Below the pieces are notes generated by a model that had not been told where the DNA came from, made no database searches, and was given only the letters and a program-made list of their open reading frames with translations. Shown one piece after another: positions 41,833-50,545 of a DNA stretch of 64,000 nucleotides. The stretch's first letter is position 1; each line of letters starts with the position of its first letter. The DNA is taken from NCBI RefSeq assembly GCF_028463985.1, contig NZ_CP116766.1:372001-436000 (forward strand), read 5' to 3'. This stretch comes from Neisseria lisongii. GTDB lineage: Bacteria > Pseudomonadota > Gammaproteobacteria > Burkholderiales > Neisseriaceae. The translations under genes were made by a program, and so were the position numbers.

Positions 41833-41868
41833 GATTGTCCTTTTATTTTAATAAGTTGAATTTGGCTT

Positions 41869-43173
41869 CTAGCGTGTGCTTTTCTCGGTTTCCATCGGGT
41901 GTCGGGAAACCAGCAGTTGGTCGATTTTCAGGTTTTCGGTGTCGATGATTTCAAATTTGAAGCCATTGTAAATCAGAAAATCGGTGCGTTTGGGAATTTT
42001 ACGCAGGGAATACATCATAAAGCCGGCGATGGTTTCGTAGTTTTCCGAGTGGGGAAAGGCTTCGATGCCGAGGGCGCGCATGACATCTTCCAGCGGGGTG
42101 GCGCCGTCGATCAGCCAAGTGTCTTCGGTGCGGCGCATGATTTGCGGTTCTTCTTCGGTATTGACCAGTTCGCCCATCACGATGCTCATCACGTCTTTGA
42201 GGGTAACGACACCGACAACCAGTGCATATTCGTTGATGACGACGGCAAAGTCTTCGCCGGAGGTTTTGAAGGTTTCCAATACGTCGTAAAGTGAAAGTGT
42301 GTCGGGGATAAACAGGCATTTGCGCAAGACCCGTTTGTCGGTCAGGCGGACGTGTTTTTCTTTAAGAAACAGGGTGAGCAGGGTGTGGGATTCGATGTAG
42401 CCGATGACCCGTTCCAAGTCGCCGTCGCAGACGAGGAATTTGCTGTGCGGTTTGTCGGACATGGCTTCGATAACGGTTTCGCTGCTGTCGTTTTTGTCGA
42501 AATAGGCGATGTATTCGCGGGTACTCATGGTGGAGGTTACCGTACGTTCCTGCATATCGAAGATGTTTTCGATGAGGTAGTGTTCCTGCTGTTTCAAGAC
42601 ACCGGCCTGTGCGCCGGCATCGACCATGGCGTAGATGTCTTCCGAGGTCAACTGTTCTTGGCGGACGGTGGAAATATGCAGGATTTTGAAGAGGGCGTTG
42701 GCCAGCCCGTCAAAAAACCAGACGAAGGGTTTGAGCAGGAAAATCAGGAATATCATCGGCCGTACGATGCGGACGGCGACGGCTTCGGGGTGGGTGATGG
42801 CGAGGCGTTTGGGCATCAGGTCGGCAATTAGAATAAAGCTGCCGGTTACCAGCGCAAAGGTGAGCAGCGAGGCCAGCGTGCTGCCCCACGGGTCGAAGCG
42901 GGCGAGCAGGCTGTCGAAATAGGGACGCACTGCCGCTTCGCCGACAATACCTGCCAAAATGGCGACGGCGTTCAAGCCGATTTGTACGATGGTGATGAAG
43001 CTGCCGGGCTGCTGCTGCATGTTCAATACGTCTAAGGCACGGATATCGCCGTCTTTCGCCATGACCTGCAGTTTGATTTTGCGGGCGGAGGCGAGGGCGA
43101 GTTCGGAGCAGGAAACAAAGGCGCTGATGACAATCAGTACGCACAATAAAATCAGGGCTTCTAAGATATTCAT
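41869..43173 (-). CDS. Hemolysin-family CNNM/CBS-domain membrane protein
   Basis: A 434-residue membrane protein of the CorC/CNNM type. It has an N-terminal DUF21 domain with three to four helices (ILEALILLCVLIVISAFVSC, ASLLTFALVTGSFILIADLM, MIFLIFLLKPFVWFF), a CBS pair (VTSTMSTREYIAYFDKNDS... and DVLETFKTSGEDFAVVINEY) and the C-terminal CorC/HlyC domain (DTWLIDGATPLEDVMRALG). The family is linked to magnesium or polyamine transport in other bacteria. The label 'hemolysin' is historical. The substrate here is unknown. Confidence 0.88.
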   Translation of the reverse strand: MNILEALILLCVLIVISAFVSCSELALASARKIKLQVMAKDGDIRALDVLNMQQQPGSFITIVQIGLNAVAILAGIVGEAAVRPYFDSLLARFDPWGSTLASLLTFALVTGSFILIADLMPKRLAITHPEAVAVRIVRPMIFLIFLLKPFVWFFDGLANALFKILHISTVRQEQLTSEDIYAMVDAGAQAGVLKQQEHYLIENIFDMQERTVTSTMSTREYIAYFDKNDSSETVIEAMSDKPHSKFLVCDGDLERVIGYIESHTLLTLFLKEKHVRLTDKRVLRKCLFIPDTLSLYDVLETFKTSGEDFAVVINEYALVVGVVTLKDVMSIVMGELVNTEEEPQIMRRTEDTWLIDGATPLEDVMRALGIEAFPHSENYETIAGFMMYSLRKIPKRTDFLIYNGFKFEIIDTENLKIDQLLVSRHPMETEKSTR

Positions 43174-43205
43174 AAATCTCGGGTTTCAGGTTGCGGGGCG
43201 GCGAG

Positions 43206-43234
43206 GCCGTCTGAAAACTGCATTTTCAGACGGC
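43206..43234. terminator. Inverted DUS pair after rarA
   Basis: GCCGTCTGAAAA and TTTTCAGACGGC around a CTGCA loop. The pair overlaps the last codons of rarA, so the uptake sequence is partly coding. Confidence 0.6.
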
Positions 43235-44527
43235 ATCTTCGTCTAATTGTTTCAACCATGCCAGTTTTTCGCTGATTTTGATTTCCAAACCCCGATTGAC
43301 GGGGCGGTAGAAATCGGGTTCGGGAAGGTGGTCGGGCATATAGGTTTCGCCGGCGGCGTAGGCGTGGGGTTCGTCGTGGGCGTAGCGGTAGGCTTTGCCG
43401 TAGCCCAATTCTTTCATCAACTTGGTCGGTGCATTGCGCAGGTGTACCGGCACTTCGTGGCTGCCGTTTTCTGCGACAAAGCGGCGCATTTGGTTGTAGG
43501 CGTTGTAACCGGCGTTGGATTTGGCGGCGGCGGCAAGATACAGCACGGCCTGCGCCAGCGCCAGTTCGCCTTCGGGGCTGCCGAGCCGTTCGTAGGTTTC
43601 GGCGGCATCGTTGGCAAGCTGCAAGGCACGGGGGTCGGCCAACCCGATGTCTTCCCACGCCATGCGGACGATGCGGCGGGCGAGATAGCGGGGGTCGGCA
43701 CCGCCGTCAAGCATACGGCAAAACCAATACAGGGCGGCGTTGGGGTGCGAGCCGCGTACGGATTTGTGCAGCGCCGAAATCTGGTTGTAGAAACTTTCGC
43801 CGCCTTTGTCGAAACGGCGGATTTGCGTGCCGAGACTGTCGGCGAGAAAACCGGCACCAATCTGATTCACGCCGCCGGTTTGGGCGGCACGCAGTAATTG
43901 TTCGAGAAGGTTGAGCAGGCGGCGGGCATCGCCGTCGGCGGTGGCGGCAAGCAGTTGCTGCGCTTCGTTATCGACCGTCAATCCTTGATATTCGGGTAAT
44001 TTCAGGGCTTTTTCAATCAGGCGCAGCAAATCGGCTTCGGCCAAAGGCTGCAAGACATAAACCTGCGCCCGGCTCAACAGGGCGGGATTGACTTCAAACG
44101 ACGGGTTTTCGGTGGTCGCACCGATAAAGGTCAGCAGGCCGCTTTCGACATGGGGGAGAAAAGCGTCCTGCTGGGATTTGTTGAAACGGTGGACTTCATC
44201 GACAAACAAAATGGTGGCACGTCCCTGCTGCAGGGCGATTTCGGCTTTGTTGATGGCTTCCCGGATTTCTTTCACGCCGGAAAATACGGCGGATACGGGT
44301 AGAAACTGGGCATGAAAACTCTGTGCTAAGATTCTTGCCAGCGTGGTTTTGCCGACACCGGGCGGCCCCCACAGCAACATGGAATGCGGCTTGCCGCCGG
44401 CAACGGCGGTGTGCAGCGGTTTGCCGATGCCGATTAAGTGCTGCTGGCCGATAACGTCGTCCAGCGACTGCGGCCGCAGGCGTTCGGCTAGCGGGGCATC
44501 GGGTTGGCGGGAAAATAAGTCGCTCAT
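43226..44527 (-). CDS. rarA: Replication-associated recombination protein RarA (MgsA)
   Basis: AAA+ ATPase acting at stalled replication forks. The 433-residue protein has Walker A LLWGPPGVGKTTLARILAQS, Walker B ILFVDEVHRFNKSQQDAFLP, the sensor region FIGATTENPSFEVNPALLSR and the C-terminal MgsA domain (SALHKSVRGSHPNAALYWFC, RRIVRMAWEDIGLADP). Length is normal. Confidence 0.95.
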   Translation of the reverse strand: MSDLFSRQPDAPLAERLRPQSLDDVIGQQHLIGIGKPLHTAVAGGKPHSMLLWGPPGVGKTTLARILAQSFHAQFLPVSAVFSGVKEIREAINKAEIALQQGRATILFVDEVHRFNKSQQDAFLPHVESGLLTFIGATTENPSFEVNPALLSRAQVYVLQPLAEADLLRLIEKALKLPEYQGLTVDNEAQQLLAATADGDARRLLNLLEQLLRAAQTGGVNQIGAGFLADSLGTQIRRFDKGGESFYNQISALHKSVRGSHPNAALYWFCRMLDGGADPRYLARRIVRMAWEDIGLADPRALQLANDAAETYERLGSPEGELALAQAVLYLAAAAKSNAGYNAYNQMRRFVAENGSHEVPVHLRNAPTKLMKELGYGKAYRYAHDEPHAYAAGETYMPDHLPEPDFYRPVNRGLEIKISEKLAWLKQLDEDAV

Positions 44528-44570
44528 GATCGGTCGGGTTCACTTTATCGGGGTGGGCGGCGGCAAGTTC

Positions 44571-44610
44571 AGGCCGTCTGAAAATCGGACAGGCGGATTT
44601 TCAGACGGCT
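44571..44610. terminator. Inverted DUS pair upstream of rarA and thrC
   Basis: AGGCCGTCTGAAAATC and GATTTTCAGACGGCT with a short loop. It lies in the divergent gap; a promoter-like TTATAACC/TTATAATATG stretch follows at 44644-44682. Confidence 0.55.
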
Positions 44611-44798
44611 TGCGGATGGTAACAAATTTAAATTTGTTACTATTATAACCCATAACGCAAACATTCCCACTTAGGTTATAATATGCCGGTTTTCAGACGG
44701 CCTGATTGCCGGAAGTTTTTTATTTTTCCGCCGCTTTGCCGAGTGCAAAAAAGGTTTCCGGCATTTCGATATTTTCCCCTTTTCAGAGAAGAAACGAT

Positions 44799-46211
44799 AT
44801 GAAATACATCAGCACACGGGGCGAAACCGCACCCAAATCGTTCAGCGAAGTTTTATTGATGGGTCTTGCGCCCGACGGCGGCCTGATGTTGCCGGAACAT
44901 TATCCGCAAATCAGCGCCGATACTTTGAACCAATGGCGCAGCCTGAGCTATCCCGAACTGGCGTTTGAAATCATCAGCCTGTTTGCCACCGATATTCCGA
45001 GCGAAGATTTGCGGGACATTATCGGGCGGACTTACACCGAAGCCGCTTTCGGTACGCCGGAAATCACGCCGGTGCGCACGCTTTCAGACGGCATCAAAAT
45101 CGAAGCCCTGTCCAACGGCCCGACGCTGGCGTTTAAAGACATGGCGATGCAGTTTCTCGGCAATGCTTTTGAATATGTGTTGAACAAAGAGGGCAAGCAG
45201 CTCAATATTTTGGGCGCAACCAGCGGCGACACCGGTTCGGCGGCGGAATATGCGCTGCGGGGCAAAAAAGGCGTGAATGTGTTTATGCTCTCGCCGGAAG
45301 GCAAAATGAGCGATTTCCAGCGTGCTCAGATGTTCAGCCTGCAAGATGAAAACATCCACAACATCGCCGTCAAAGGCATGTTTGACGATTGCCAAGACAT
45401 TGTCAAAGCGGTGCAGAACGATGCCGCTTTCAAACAGCAATACCATATCGGTACGGTCAATTCCATCAACTGGGGACGCATTGTGGCGCAGGTGGTGTAT
45501 TATTTCGCCGGCTATTTCCGTGCCACCGACAACAACAGCCAGCAAGTCAGCTTCTGCGTGCCGAGCGGTAACTTCGGCAATGTCTGCGCCGGCCACATCG
45601 CCCGCCAGATGGGTTTGCCGGTTCGCCGCCTGATTGTGGCGACCAACGAAAACGATGTGTTGGACGAGTTTTTCAAAACCGGCCGCTATCTTCCCCGCAG
45701 CACCGAACACACCCACGTTACCTCCAGCCCGTCGATGGACATTTCCAAAGCCTCCAACTTCGAGCGTTTCGTATTTGATTTGAGCGGCCGCAATCCGCAG
45801 CAAATCCAAGCCTTGTGGGCGGACGTGGCTTCCGGAAAAGGCTTTGATTTGGGCGGCGAAATGGAAAAAGTGCGCACGCAATACGGCTTTGTTTCCGGCA
45901 AATCTACCCACGCCGACCGTTTGGCAACCATCAAAACTGTGTATGCCCAAGACGGCGAACTGATTGATCCGCATACCGCCGACGGCGTGAAAGTGGCACG
46001 GGAAGTGCGTGAAGCGGGTGAAACCGTGGTGTGTCTGGAAACCGCACTGGCGGCGAAATTCGAGCAAACCATTCACGAAGCGGTTGGCAGCGTGGCCGTT
46101 CCCCGTCCGGCGGGTTTGGAGGGTTTGGAAAACCTACCGCAGCGGGTGCAGGTTGTCGAAAACGATACCGAAGCCGTCAAAACCATTATCCGTACTGCTT
46201 TGCAGGGATAA
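44799..46211 (+). CDS. thrC: Threonine synthase
   Basis: PLP enzyme converting O-phosphohomoserine to threonine. The 470-residue protein has the N-terminal MKYISTRGETAPKSFSEVLL, the PLP-lysine motif GPTLAFKDMAMQFLGN, ATSGDTGSAAEYALRG, and FCVPSGNFGNVCAGHIARQM. The longer frame from 44706 is rejected in favour of the ATG at 44799, which has AGAGAAGAAACG upstream. A 13-bp inverted repeat follows the stop. Confidence 0.97.
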   Translation: MKYISTRGETAPKSFSEVLLMGLAPDGGLMLPEHYPQISADTLNQWRSLSYPELAFEIISLFATDIPSEDLRDIIGRTYTEAAFGTPEITPVRTLSDGIKIEALSNGPTLAFKDMAMQFLGNAFEYVLNKEGKQLNILGATSGDTGSAAEYALRGKKGVNVFMLSPEGKMSDFQRAQMFSLQDENIHNIAVKGMFDDCQDIVKAVQNDAAFKQQYHIGTVNSINWGRIVAQVVYYFAGYFRATDNNSQQVSFCVPSGNFGNVCAGHIARQMGLPVRRLIVATNENDVLDEFFKTGRYLPRSTEHTHVTSSPSMDISKASNFERFVFDLSGRNPQQIQALWADVASGKGFDLGGEMEKVRTQYGFVSGKSTHADRLATIKTVYAQDGELIDPHTADGVKVAREVREAGETVVCLETALAAKFEQTIHEAVGSVAVPRPAGLEGLENLPQRVQVVENDTEAVKTIIRTALQG

Positions 46212-46214
46212 ACT

Positions 46215-46255
46215 ACGCTTCGGAATACGGCGCTTTTATCCATATTCCGAAGCGT
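46215..46255 (+). terminator. Hairpin after thrC
   Basis: ACGCTTCGGAATA and TATTCCGAAGCGT form a perfect 13-bp stem with a 15-base loop, starting 4 bases past the stop. There is no T run, so it may stabilise the 3' end rather than terminate. Confidence 0.6.
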
Positions 46256-46441
46256 CCGGCTGTTCTGCGGGCGTTGTGATGATAAACGTTTTCGTTTAGA
46301 ATGGTGCGTTTACTCTAAGAGCCGCCGTGTGCGGCGTGTGCATTCAAACAGGGCGGCGAGGCCGTCTGAAAACGAAGTTTGACAGTTTAATTTATTATGC
46401 GGCCGGCTTTTCAGACGGCCTTTATCTGACAGGAAACCGAC

Positions 46442-47218
46442 ATGGCAGCATTCAATACCCAGAAAGTGTTGTCCGTCCACCATTGGACAGACGCTTATTT
46501 TACCTTTACCTGCACACGAGACGACTCGCTGCGTTTTGAAAACGGCCAGTTTGTGATGATCGGCCTGATGGTGGACGGCAAACCGCTGATGCGTGCCTAC
46601 AGCGTGGCCAGCGCCAACTGGGAAGAACATCTGGAATTTTTCTCGATTAAAGTCCAAGACGGCCCGCTGACCAGCCGTTTGCAGCATTTGAAAGTCGGCG
46701 ACGATATTCTGGTCAGCAAAAAACCGACCGGCACGCTGGTGTTGGGCGACCTTAATCCGGGCAAACACCTGTATCTGCTCTCAACCGGCACCGGCATCGC
46801 TCCGTTTTTGAGCGTAACCAAAGATCCTGAAGTGTATGAACAGTTTGAAAAAGTGATTCTGGTTCACGGCGTACGCTACAAACAGGATTTGGCGTATTAC
46901 GACCGCTTCACCAAAGAATTGCCGGAGCACGAATTTTTGGGCGAACTGCTGCGCGACAAACTGATTTACTATCCCGTGGTTTCCCGCGAACCGTTCGAAC
47001 ACCAAGGCCGTCTGACCGATTTGCTCAAAAGCGGCAAAATCTTCGAAGACATCGGCCTGCCGCCGATGAACCCGCAAGACGACCGTGCCATGCTGTGCGG
47101 CAGCATGGCGATGAACAAAGATACTGCCGCCATTCTCGACAGCTTCGGTCTGACCGCTTCACCGAAAACCGGCCAGCGTGGCGATTATCTGATTGAACGG
47201 GCATTTGTGGATCAGTAA
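46442..47218 (+). CDS. fpr: Ferredoxin/flavodoxin--NADP+ reductase
   Basis: FAD enzyme that exchanges electrons between NADPH and ferredoxin or flavodoxin. The 258-residue protein has the FAD motif KPLMRAYSVASANWEEHLEF, the NADP motif LLSTGTGIAPFLSV, VHGVRYKQDLAYYD and the C-terminal MLCGSMAMNKDTAAILDSFG...GDYLIERAFVDQ. This is the bacterial subclass I form. A DUS pair (46359-46421) flanks the start and another hairpin follows the stop. Confidence 0.95.
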   Translation: MAAFNTQKVLSVHHWTDAYFTFTCTRDDSLRFENGQFVMIGLMVDGKPLMRAYSVASANWEEHLEFFSIKVQDGPLTSRLQHLKVGDDILVSKKPTGTLVLGDLNPGKHLYLLSTGTGIAPFLSVTKDPEVYEQFEKVILVHGVRYKQDLAYYDRFTKELPEHEFLGELLRDKLIYYPVVSREPFEHQGRLTDLLKSGKIFEDIGLPPMNPQDDRAMLCGSMAMNKDTAAILDSFGLTASPKTGQRGDYLIERAFVDQ

Positions 47219-47247
47219 TTTGGTTATTGCATGATTGATTGTGGAAC

Positions 47248-47280
47248 AAGCCGTCTGAAAATCAGGTTTTCAGACGGCTT
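47248..47280. terminator. Inverted DUS pair after fpr
   Basis: AAGCCGTCTGAAAATC and its complement around AGG, followed by TGTTTATA. Confidence 0.75.
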
Positions 47281-47303
47281 GTTTATACGGGAAGATTATA
47301 TAG

Positions 47304-47470
47304 TTAAAACACCGAATTTTCTGTACAAATCGGCAAACTAATAACAGTCGGAATATGTGGTGGGCAACAAGCTAAGTTGGTTTACCTGCACTTTGTTCCC
47401 CGTCCCGCTGGCGGGAAGGGGCTAGGGGAAGGGTGGCTCGCTGCGGTGTCATATTTTTTAGGTTAATTTA
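47304..47470. repeat. ~165-bp dispersed repeat, copy 2
   Basis: Counterpart of 7554-7715 with the TCCCGCTGGCGGGAAGGGGC palindrome region and AAACACCGAATTTTCTGTAC. It fills the 322-base gap between fpr and the oxidoreductase gene together with two DUS pairs (47248 and 47491). Confidence 0.75.
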
Positions 47471-47490
47471 CTATATATAACAGCTAAAAC

Positions 47491-47525
47491 CAAGCCGTCT
47501 GAAAATCAGGTTTTCAGACGGCTTG
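47491..47525. terminator. Inverted DUS pair past the FAD-oxidoreductase stop
   Basis: CAAGCCGTCTGAAAATC and its complement, 17 bases beyond the stop on the minus strand. Confidence 0.7.
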
Positions 47526-47541
47526 GTTTATGTAGAAAAGA

Positions 47542-48918
47542 TTATTCAGAATCCGGCAGCAGTTTGCCCGGATTCATTATATTGTGCGGGTCAAGATGGG
47601 CTTTGACGGCACGCATCAGGCTCAGTTCGGCAGGGTGGCGCACGGCGTTGAGCCAGTGTTTTTTAATCATGCCGATGCCGTGTTCGGCGGCGATTGTGCC
47701 ATGGTGGTTCAGCACTTGGCGGTACACGGTTTGATTGACGGCATCCTCGTAGGCATACACTTCGTTGCTGACAATGTTGGGTAAAAAAGTATTGTAGTGC
47801 AGGCTACCGTCGCCGAGATGGCCGAAGCAGACGATTTTAATATCGGGAAACTGCTGCACCAAGTCGGCGGCGCAATGATGGACAAATCCGGCAACTTCGC
47901 CGATGGGAACGGCAATATCATGCTTGATGCTCGTTCCCAAATCACGCTGGGCGGCAGAAATGTTTTCCCGCAAGGCCCATAATGTTTGCCGTTCCTGTTC
48001 GGATTGCGCCAAGATGCAGTTTTCACGGCCGTGTTCAAACAGAAATTCAGCCAAAGCATCGTGCAAACCGCTGTCGGGCAGACTGTCGGTCAGTTCCAAT
48101 AAAATATGCCATTCAGCATCAGTCGGCTGTTGGGCCTGTAAAAAGCCGGACGAGAGCGACAGGGCGAAGCGGCTGATTAATTCAAAGCTGCACAGGCGTT
48201 CGGCAAAATGGGTTTGAACATCGGTGAGCAGGCTGACGGCATCGTCAATACTATCGACACCGACCCATGCGGTGGCGGTGGTTTGCGGTTTGGCAAATAG
48301 TTTCAGCGTAGCGGCGGTGATCACGCCCAGCGTGCCTTCGCTACCGATAAACAGATGGCGCAAATCGTAGCCGGTGGTGTTTTTGTGCAGCGGGTGCAGA
48401 TGGGAAACCAGCGTGCCGTCGGGAAAAACGGTTTCCAAGCCCAATACCAGATCACGCATACTTCCATAGCGTAAAACGTTTAGCCCGCCGGCGTTGCAGG
48501 CGATGTTGCCGCCGATTTGGCACGAACCCTCGCTGGCCAAACTCAACGGAAACAGCCTGTCGGCACGGTCGGCGGCTTCCTGAACGTGTTGCAGAATGCA
48601 GCCGGCTTCCACGGTTATGCTGTTGTCGGCAAGATTGACTTCCCGAATCCGGTTGAGACGGGAAAGATTCAGCAACACGCCGCCTTGCGCTACGGCAGCC
48701 CCGCACAATCCGGTGTTGCCGCCCTGCGGGGTTACAGGAATTTTCTGCTCGAAGCAGTGGCGCATAATCTTTTGCACGCTCTCTACCGAATGCGGCTGCA
48801 AAACCATATCGGGTGCGGCGGTAAAACGGCGGCGCTGGTCGGCAAGCTGGACATCGGATAGAGACAGGATTTCAGACGGCTTTAAAAAGGTATGGAAAGC
48901 GTTCAGGTCGGCAGGCAT
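47542..48918 (-). CDS. FAD-binding oxidoreductase, GlcD/D-2-hydroxyacid dehydrogenase type
   Basis: A 458-residue flavoprotein of the PCMH (vanillyl-alcohol oxidase) fold. FAD-binding motifs are PVTPQGGNTGLCGAAVAQGG, GSCQIGGNIACNAGGLNVLR and HLFIGSEGTLGVITAATLKL. The C-terminal FAD-oxidase C domain holds the metal/substrate His motif FGHLGDGSLHYN and EHGIGMIKKHWL. The family includes D-lactate, glycolate and D-2-hydroxyglutarate dehydrogenases; the single-gene layout and motif set favour a D-2-hydroxyglutarate/D-lactate type, but the substrate is inferred. The ATG at 48918 is chosen over 48975 because the extension lies in the upstream terminator area. Confidence 0.85.
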   Translation of the reverse strand: MPADLNAFHTFLKPSEILSLSDVQLADQRRRFTAAPDMVLQPHSVESVQKIMRHCFEQKIPVTPQGGNTGLCGAAVAQGGVLLNLSRLNRIREVNLADNSITVEAGCILQHVQEAADRADRLFPLSLASEGSCQIGGNIACNAGGLNVLRYGSMRDLVLGLETVFPDGTLVSHLHPLHKNTTGYDLRHLFIGSEGTLGVITAATLKLFAKPQTTATAWVGVDSIDDAVSLLTDVQTHFAERLCSFELISRFALSLSSGFLQAQQPTDAEWHILLELTDSLPDSGLHDALAEFLFEHGRENCILAQSEQERQTLWALRENISAAQRDLGTSIKHDIAVPIGEVAGFVHHCAADLVQQFPDIKIVCFGHLGDGSLHYNTFLPNIVSNEVYAYEDAVNQTVYRQVLNHHGTIAAEHGIGMIKKHWLNAVRHPAELSLMRAVKAHLDPHNIMNPGKLLPDSE

Positions 48919-48957
48919 GGCGGCAATCGTCAGTGAATGTACGATAAAAGAAAATAA

Positions 48958-48988
48958 TAAAAACGGGAAGCGCAAACTTCCCGTTTTT
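48958..48988 (-). terminator. Intrinsic terminator of the Ala-rich lipoprotein gene
   Basis: AAACGGGAAG and CTTCCCGTTT form a 10-bp stem with A and T runs on both sides, just past the lipoprotein stop at 49010. Confidence 0.85.
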
Positions 48989-49009
48989 ATCAGTTTTTAA
49001 AGACTGCTA

Positions 49010-49300
49010 TTATTTAGAAGCTTCGGCTTCGCTGGCAGCGCCTTCAACGGCAGAAGCAGCAGCGTCCATGGCTTCGGTAGCAGCAGAAGCAGCAGCTTCA
49101 GTTGCAGAAGCAGCGGCATCCATCGCTTCGTTAGCAGCAGAAGCGGCAGCGTCCATAGATTCGCTGGCAGCAGAAGCAGCAGCGTCCATCGCTTCGCTGG
49201 CGGCAGAGGCAGCAGAAGCAGCAGCTTCTTGAGCAGGTTCAGAGTGACAAGCAGCCAATGCCAAAGACAACAGAGCAGCAGCAAACAGTGATTTTTTCAT
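49010..49300 (-). CDS. Small alanine-rich repeat lipoprotein
   Basis: A 96-residue lipoprotein. The signal peptide MKKSLFAAALLSLALAAC ends in a lipobox (ALAAC), so the N-terminal Cys is probably lipidated. The mature part is a series of 11-residue units of the type SEAMDAAASAA (four close copies: EAMDAAASAAS, ESMDAAASAAN, EAMDAAASATE, EAMDAAASAVE), predicted to form a long amphipathic helix like the Lpp family. It has almost no aromatic residues. It resembles small Ala-rich lipoproteins annotated in Neisseria as hypothetical. The unit number could vary between strains. Confidence 0.85.
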   Translation of the reverse strand: MKKSLFAAALLSLALAACHSEPAQEAAASAASAASEAMDAAASAASESMDAAASAANEAMDAAASATEAAASAATEAMDAAASAVEGAASEAEASK

Positions 49301-49961
49301 TTTTTAAGACCTTTTAAATCGATTTAAATAACACTAAAAAACGGCCGCAAGCGGCCTGAGGAATCTACATGATGAAATTCATTGCTGAATTTTTGCTATT
49401 ATGCCCGACTGAATTGGCGAATGCAACCGCCCGAAGCGTCAGGCAGTCGGGAATTTGGCGGATAAATGCCTCAAAATAACAGGCAGATAGGGTGCTTGGG
49501 CGGAAATATCGGTAACAGGGAAAGGGCGCTTGTTGCAAAAGTGAATAAATATCAATCGGTTATTTTTGTGTATGGAATAGGAAACGATAAACGGCTGTTG
49601 AATAGGCCGCTTAAGTTTTTTGTTGTGCAATATCATGAAGTTGTAAAAAAGCAACAAAAAATTGTCTGATAACGGCAAAATTGATAAATATTTACTTGCA
49701 GCGGCGAGAGGCCGTCTGAAAAACGGGTTTTGTGAAGTTGTGTAAAGGTTGTGTCGTACGTTACAACATTTCGGCGGCAGTAGGTTTACTATGTTCGGTT
49801 TTGGGGCGGGCTTATGGTAGAATGGCGCAGCATAGCAGGAAGAATTTATCGCTGAGAGCGGAAACGGTTTACGGCAAGGTAAGAGAGACACCGTGTTGCG
49901 GCATTCTTATTTTCGCCATATTTTTGCTATATTTTTCAGAATAATACACAAGGATTATAAA
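49301..49961. other. 660-base intergenic region with hairpin and promoter-like signal
   Basis: No gene is supported here. It is AT-rich for most of its length. A GGCCGCAAGCGGCC palindrome is at about 49342-49355. CCCGACTG (49402-49409) and CAGTCGGG (49443-49450) form a stem with a 33-base loop. A DUS is at about 49711. GCTTATGGTAGAATGGCGC (49811-49829) contains an extended -10-like TATGGTAGAAT and may be the slyD promoter, leaving a leader of roughly 130 bases. A small RNA cannot be excluded. Confidence 0.5.
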
Positions 49962-50441
49962 ATGGCTGTTGCTAAAAATAGCGTGGTAACGCTGCATTAT
50001 GAAATGTTTGACGCAGATAATCAGTTGCTGGACAAAACCGAAGAGCCGATTGCCTACCTGCACGGCGGCTACGACGGCATTTTCCCGTTGGTTGAAGAAG
50101 CGCTGCACGGCAAAGAAGTGGGCGACAGCGTGGATGTAACTTTGTCGCCTGACGATGCGTTTGGCGAGCAAGACCCTGAATTGGTGCGTATTGAAGATGT
50201 GAACGTGTTTCCGGTGGAAGTGGAAGCCGGTATGATGTTTGAAGCCGATGATCCGGAAACCGGCGATGTGGTGATTTACCGTGTAACCGATGTGGCAAAC
50301 GGCAAAGCCGTTGTGGACGGCAACCACCCGCTGGCCGGTATGCGTCTGCGTTTCAAAGCCACGATTGAAGAAGTGCGTGAGGCAACGGCAGAAGAAATCG
50401 CCCACGGCCATGTTCACGGTCCGCACGGTCATCATCATTGA
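49962..50441 (+). CDS. slyD: FKBP-type peptidyl-prolyl isomerase SlyD
   Basis: Prolyl isomerase and chaperone with a metal-binding tail. The 159-residue protein has the FKBP core (VVTLHYEMFDADNQLLDKTE, YLHGGYDGIFPLVEEALHG), the inserted IF chaperone domain (VEAGMMFEADDPETGDVVIY) and a His-rich C-terminus (HGHVHGPHGHHH) that binds nickel in relatives. The ATG at 49962 has AAGGATTATAAA upstream. Confidence 0.95.
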   Translation: MAVAKNSVVTLHYEMFDADNQLLDKTEEPIAYLHGGYDGIFPLVEEALHGKEVGDSVDVTLSPDDAFGEQDPELVRIEDVNVFPVEVEAGMMFEADDPETGDVVIYRVTDVANGKAVVDGNHPLAGMRLRFKATIEEVREATAEEIAHGHVHGPHGHHH

Positions 50442-50462
50442 TTTTGGCTGTTGTTTGAACGA

Positions 50463-50497
50463 TAAGCCGTCTGAAAATCGGATTTTCAGACGGCTTA
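50463..50497. terminator. Inverted DUS pair between slyD and clpP
   Basis: TAAGCCGTCTGAAAATC and its complement, serving two convergent genes. Confidence 0.78.
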
Positions 50498-50545
50498 TTT
50501 TATTGGGTCTTTCGATAGATAGAAAGTTGTCCCAACAATCAAAAC

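Noticed and set aside
49439..49891. 150-codon frame on the minus strand in the gap before slyD
   Set aside because: No motif, unusual composition, spans a DUS and the likely slyD promoter, and no ribosome site.
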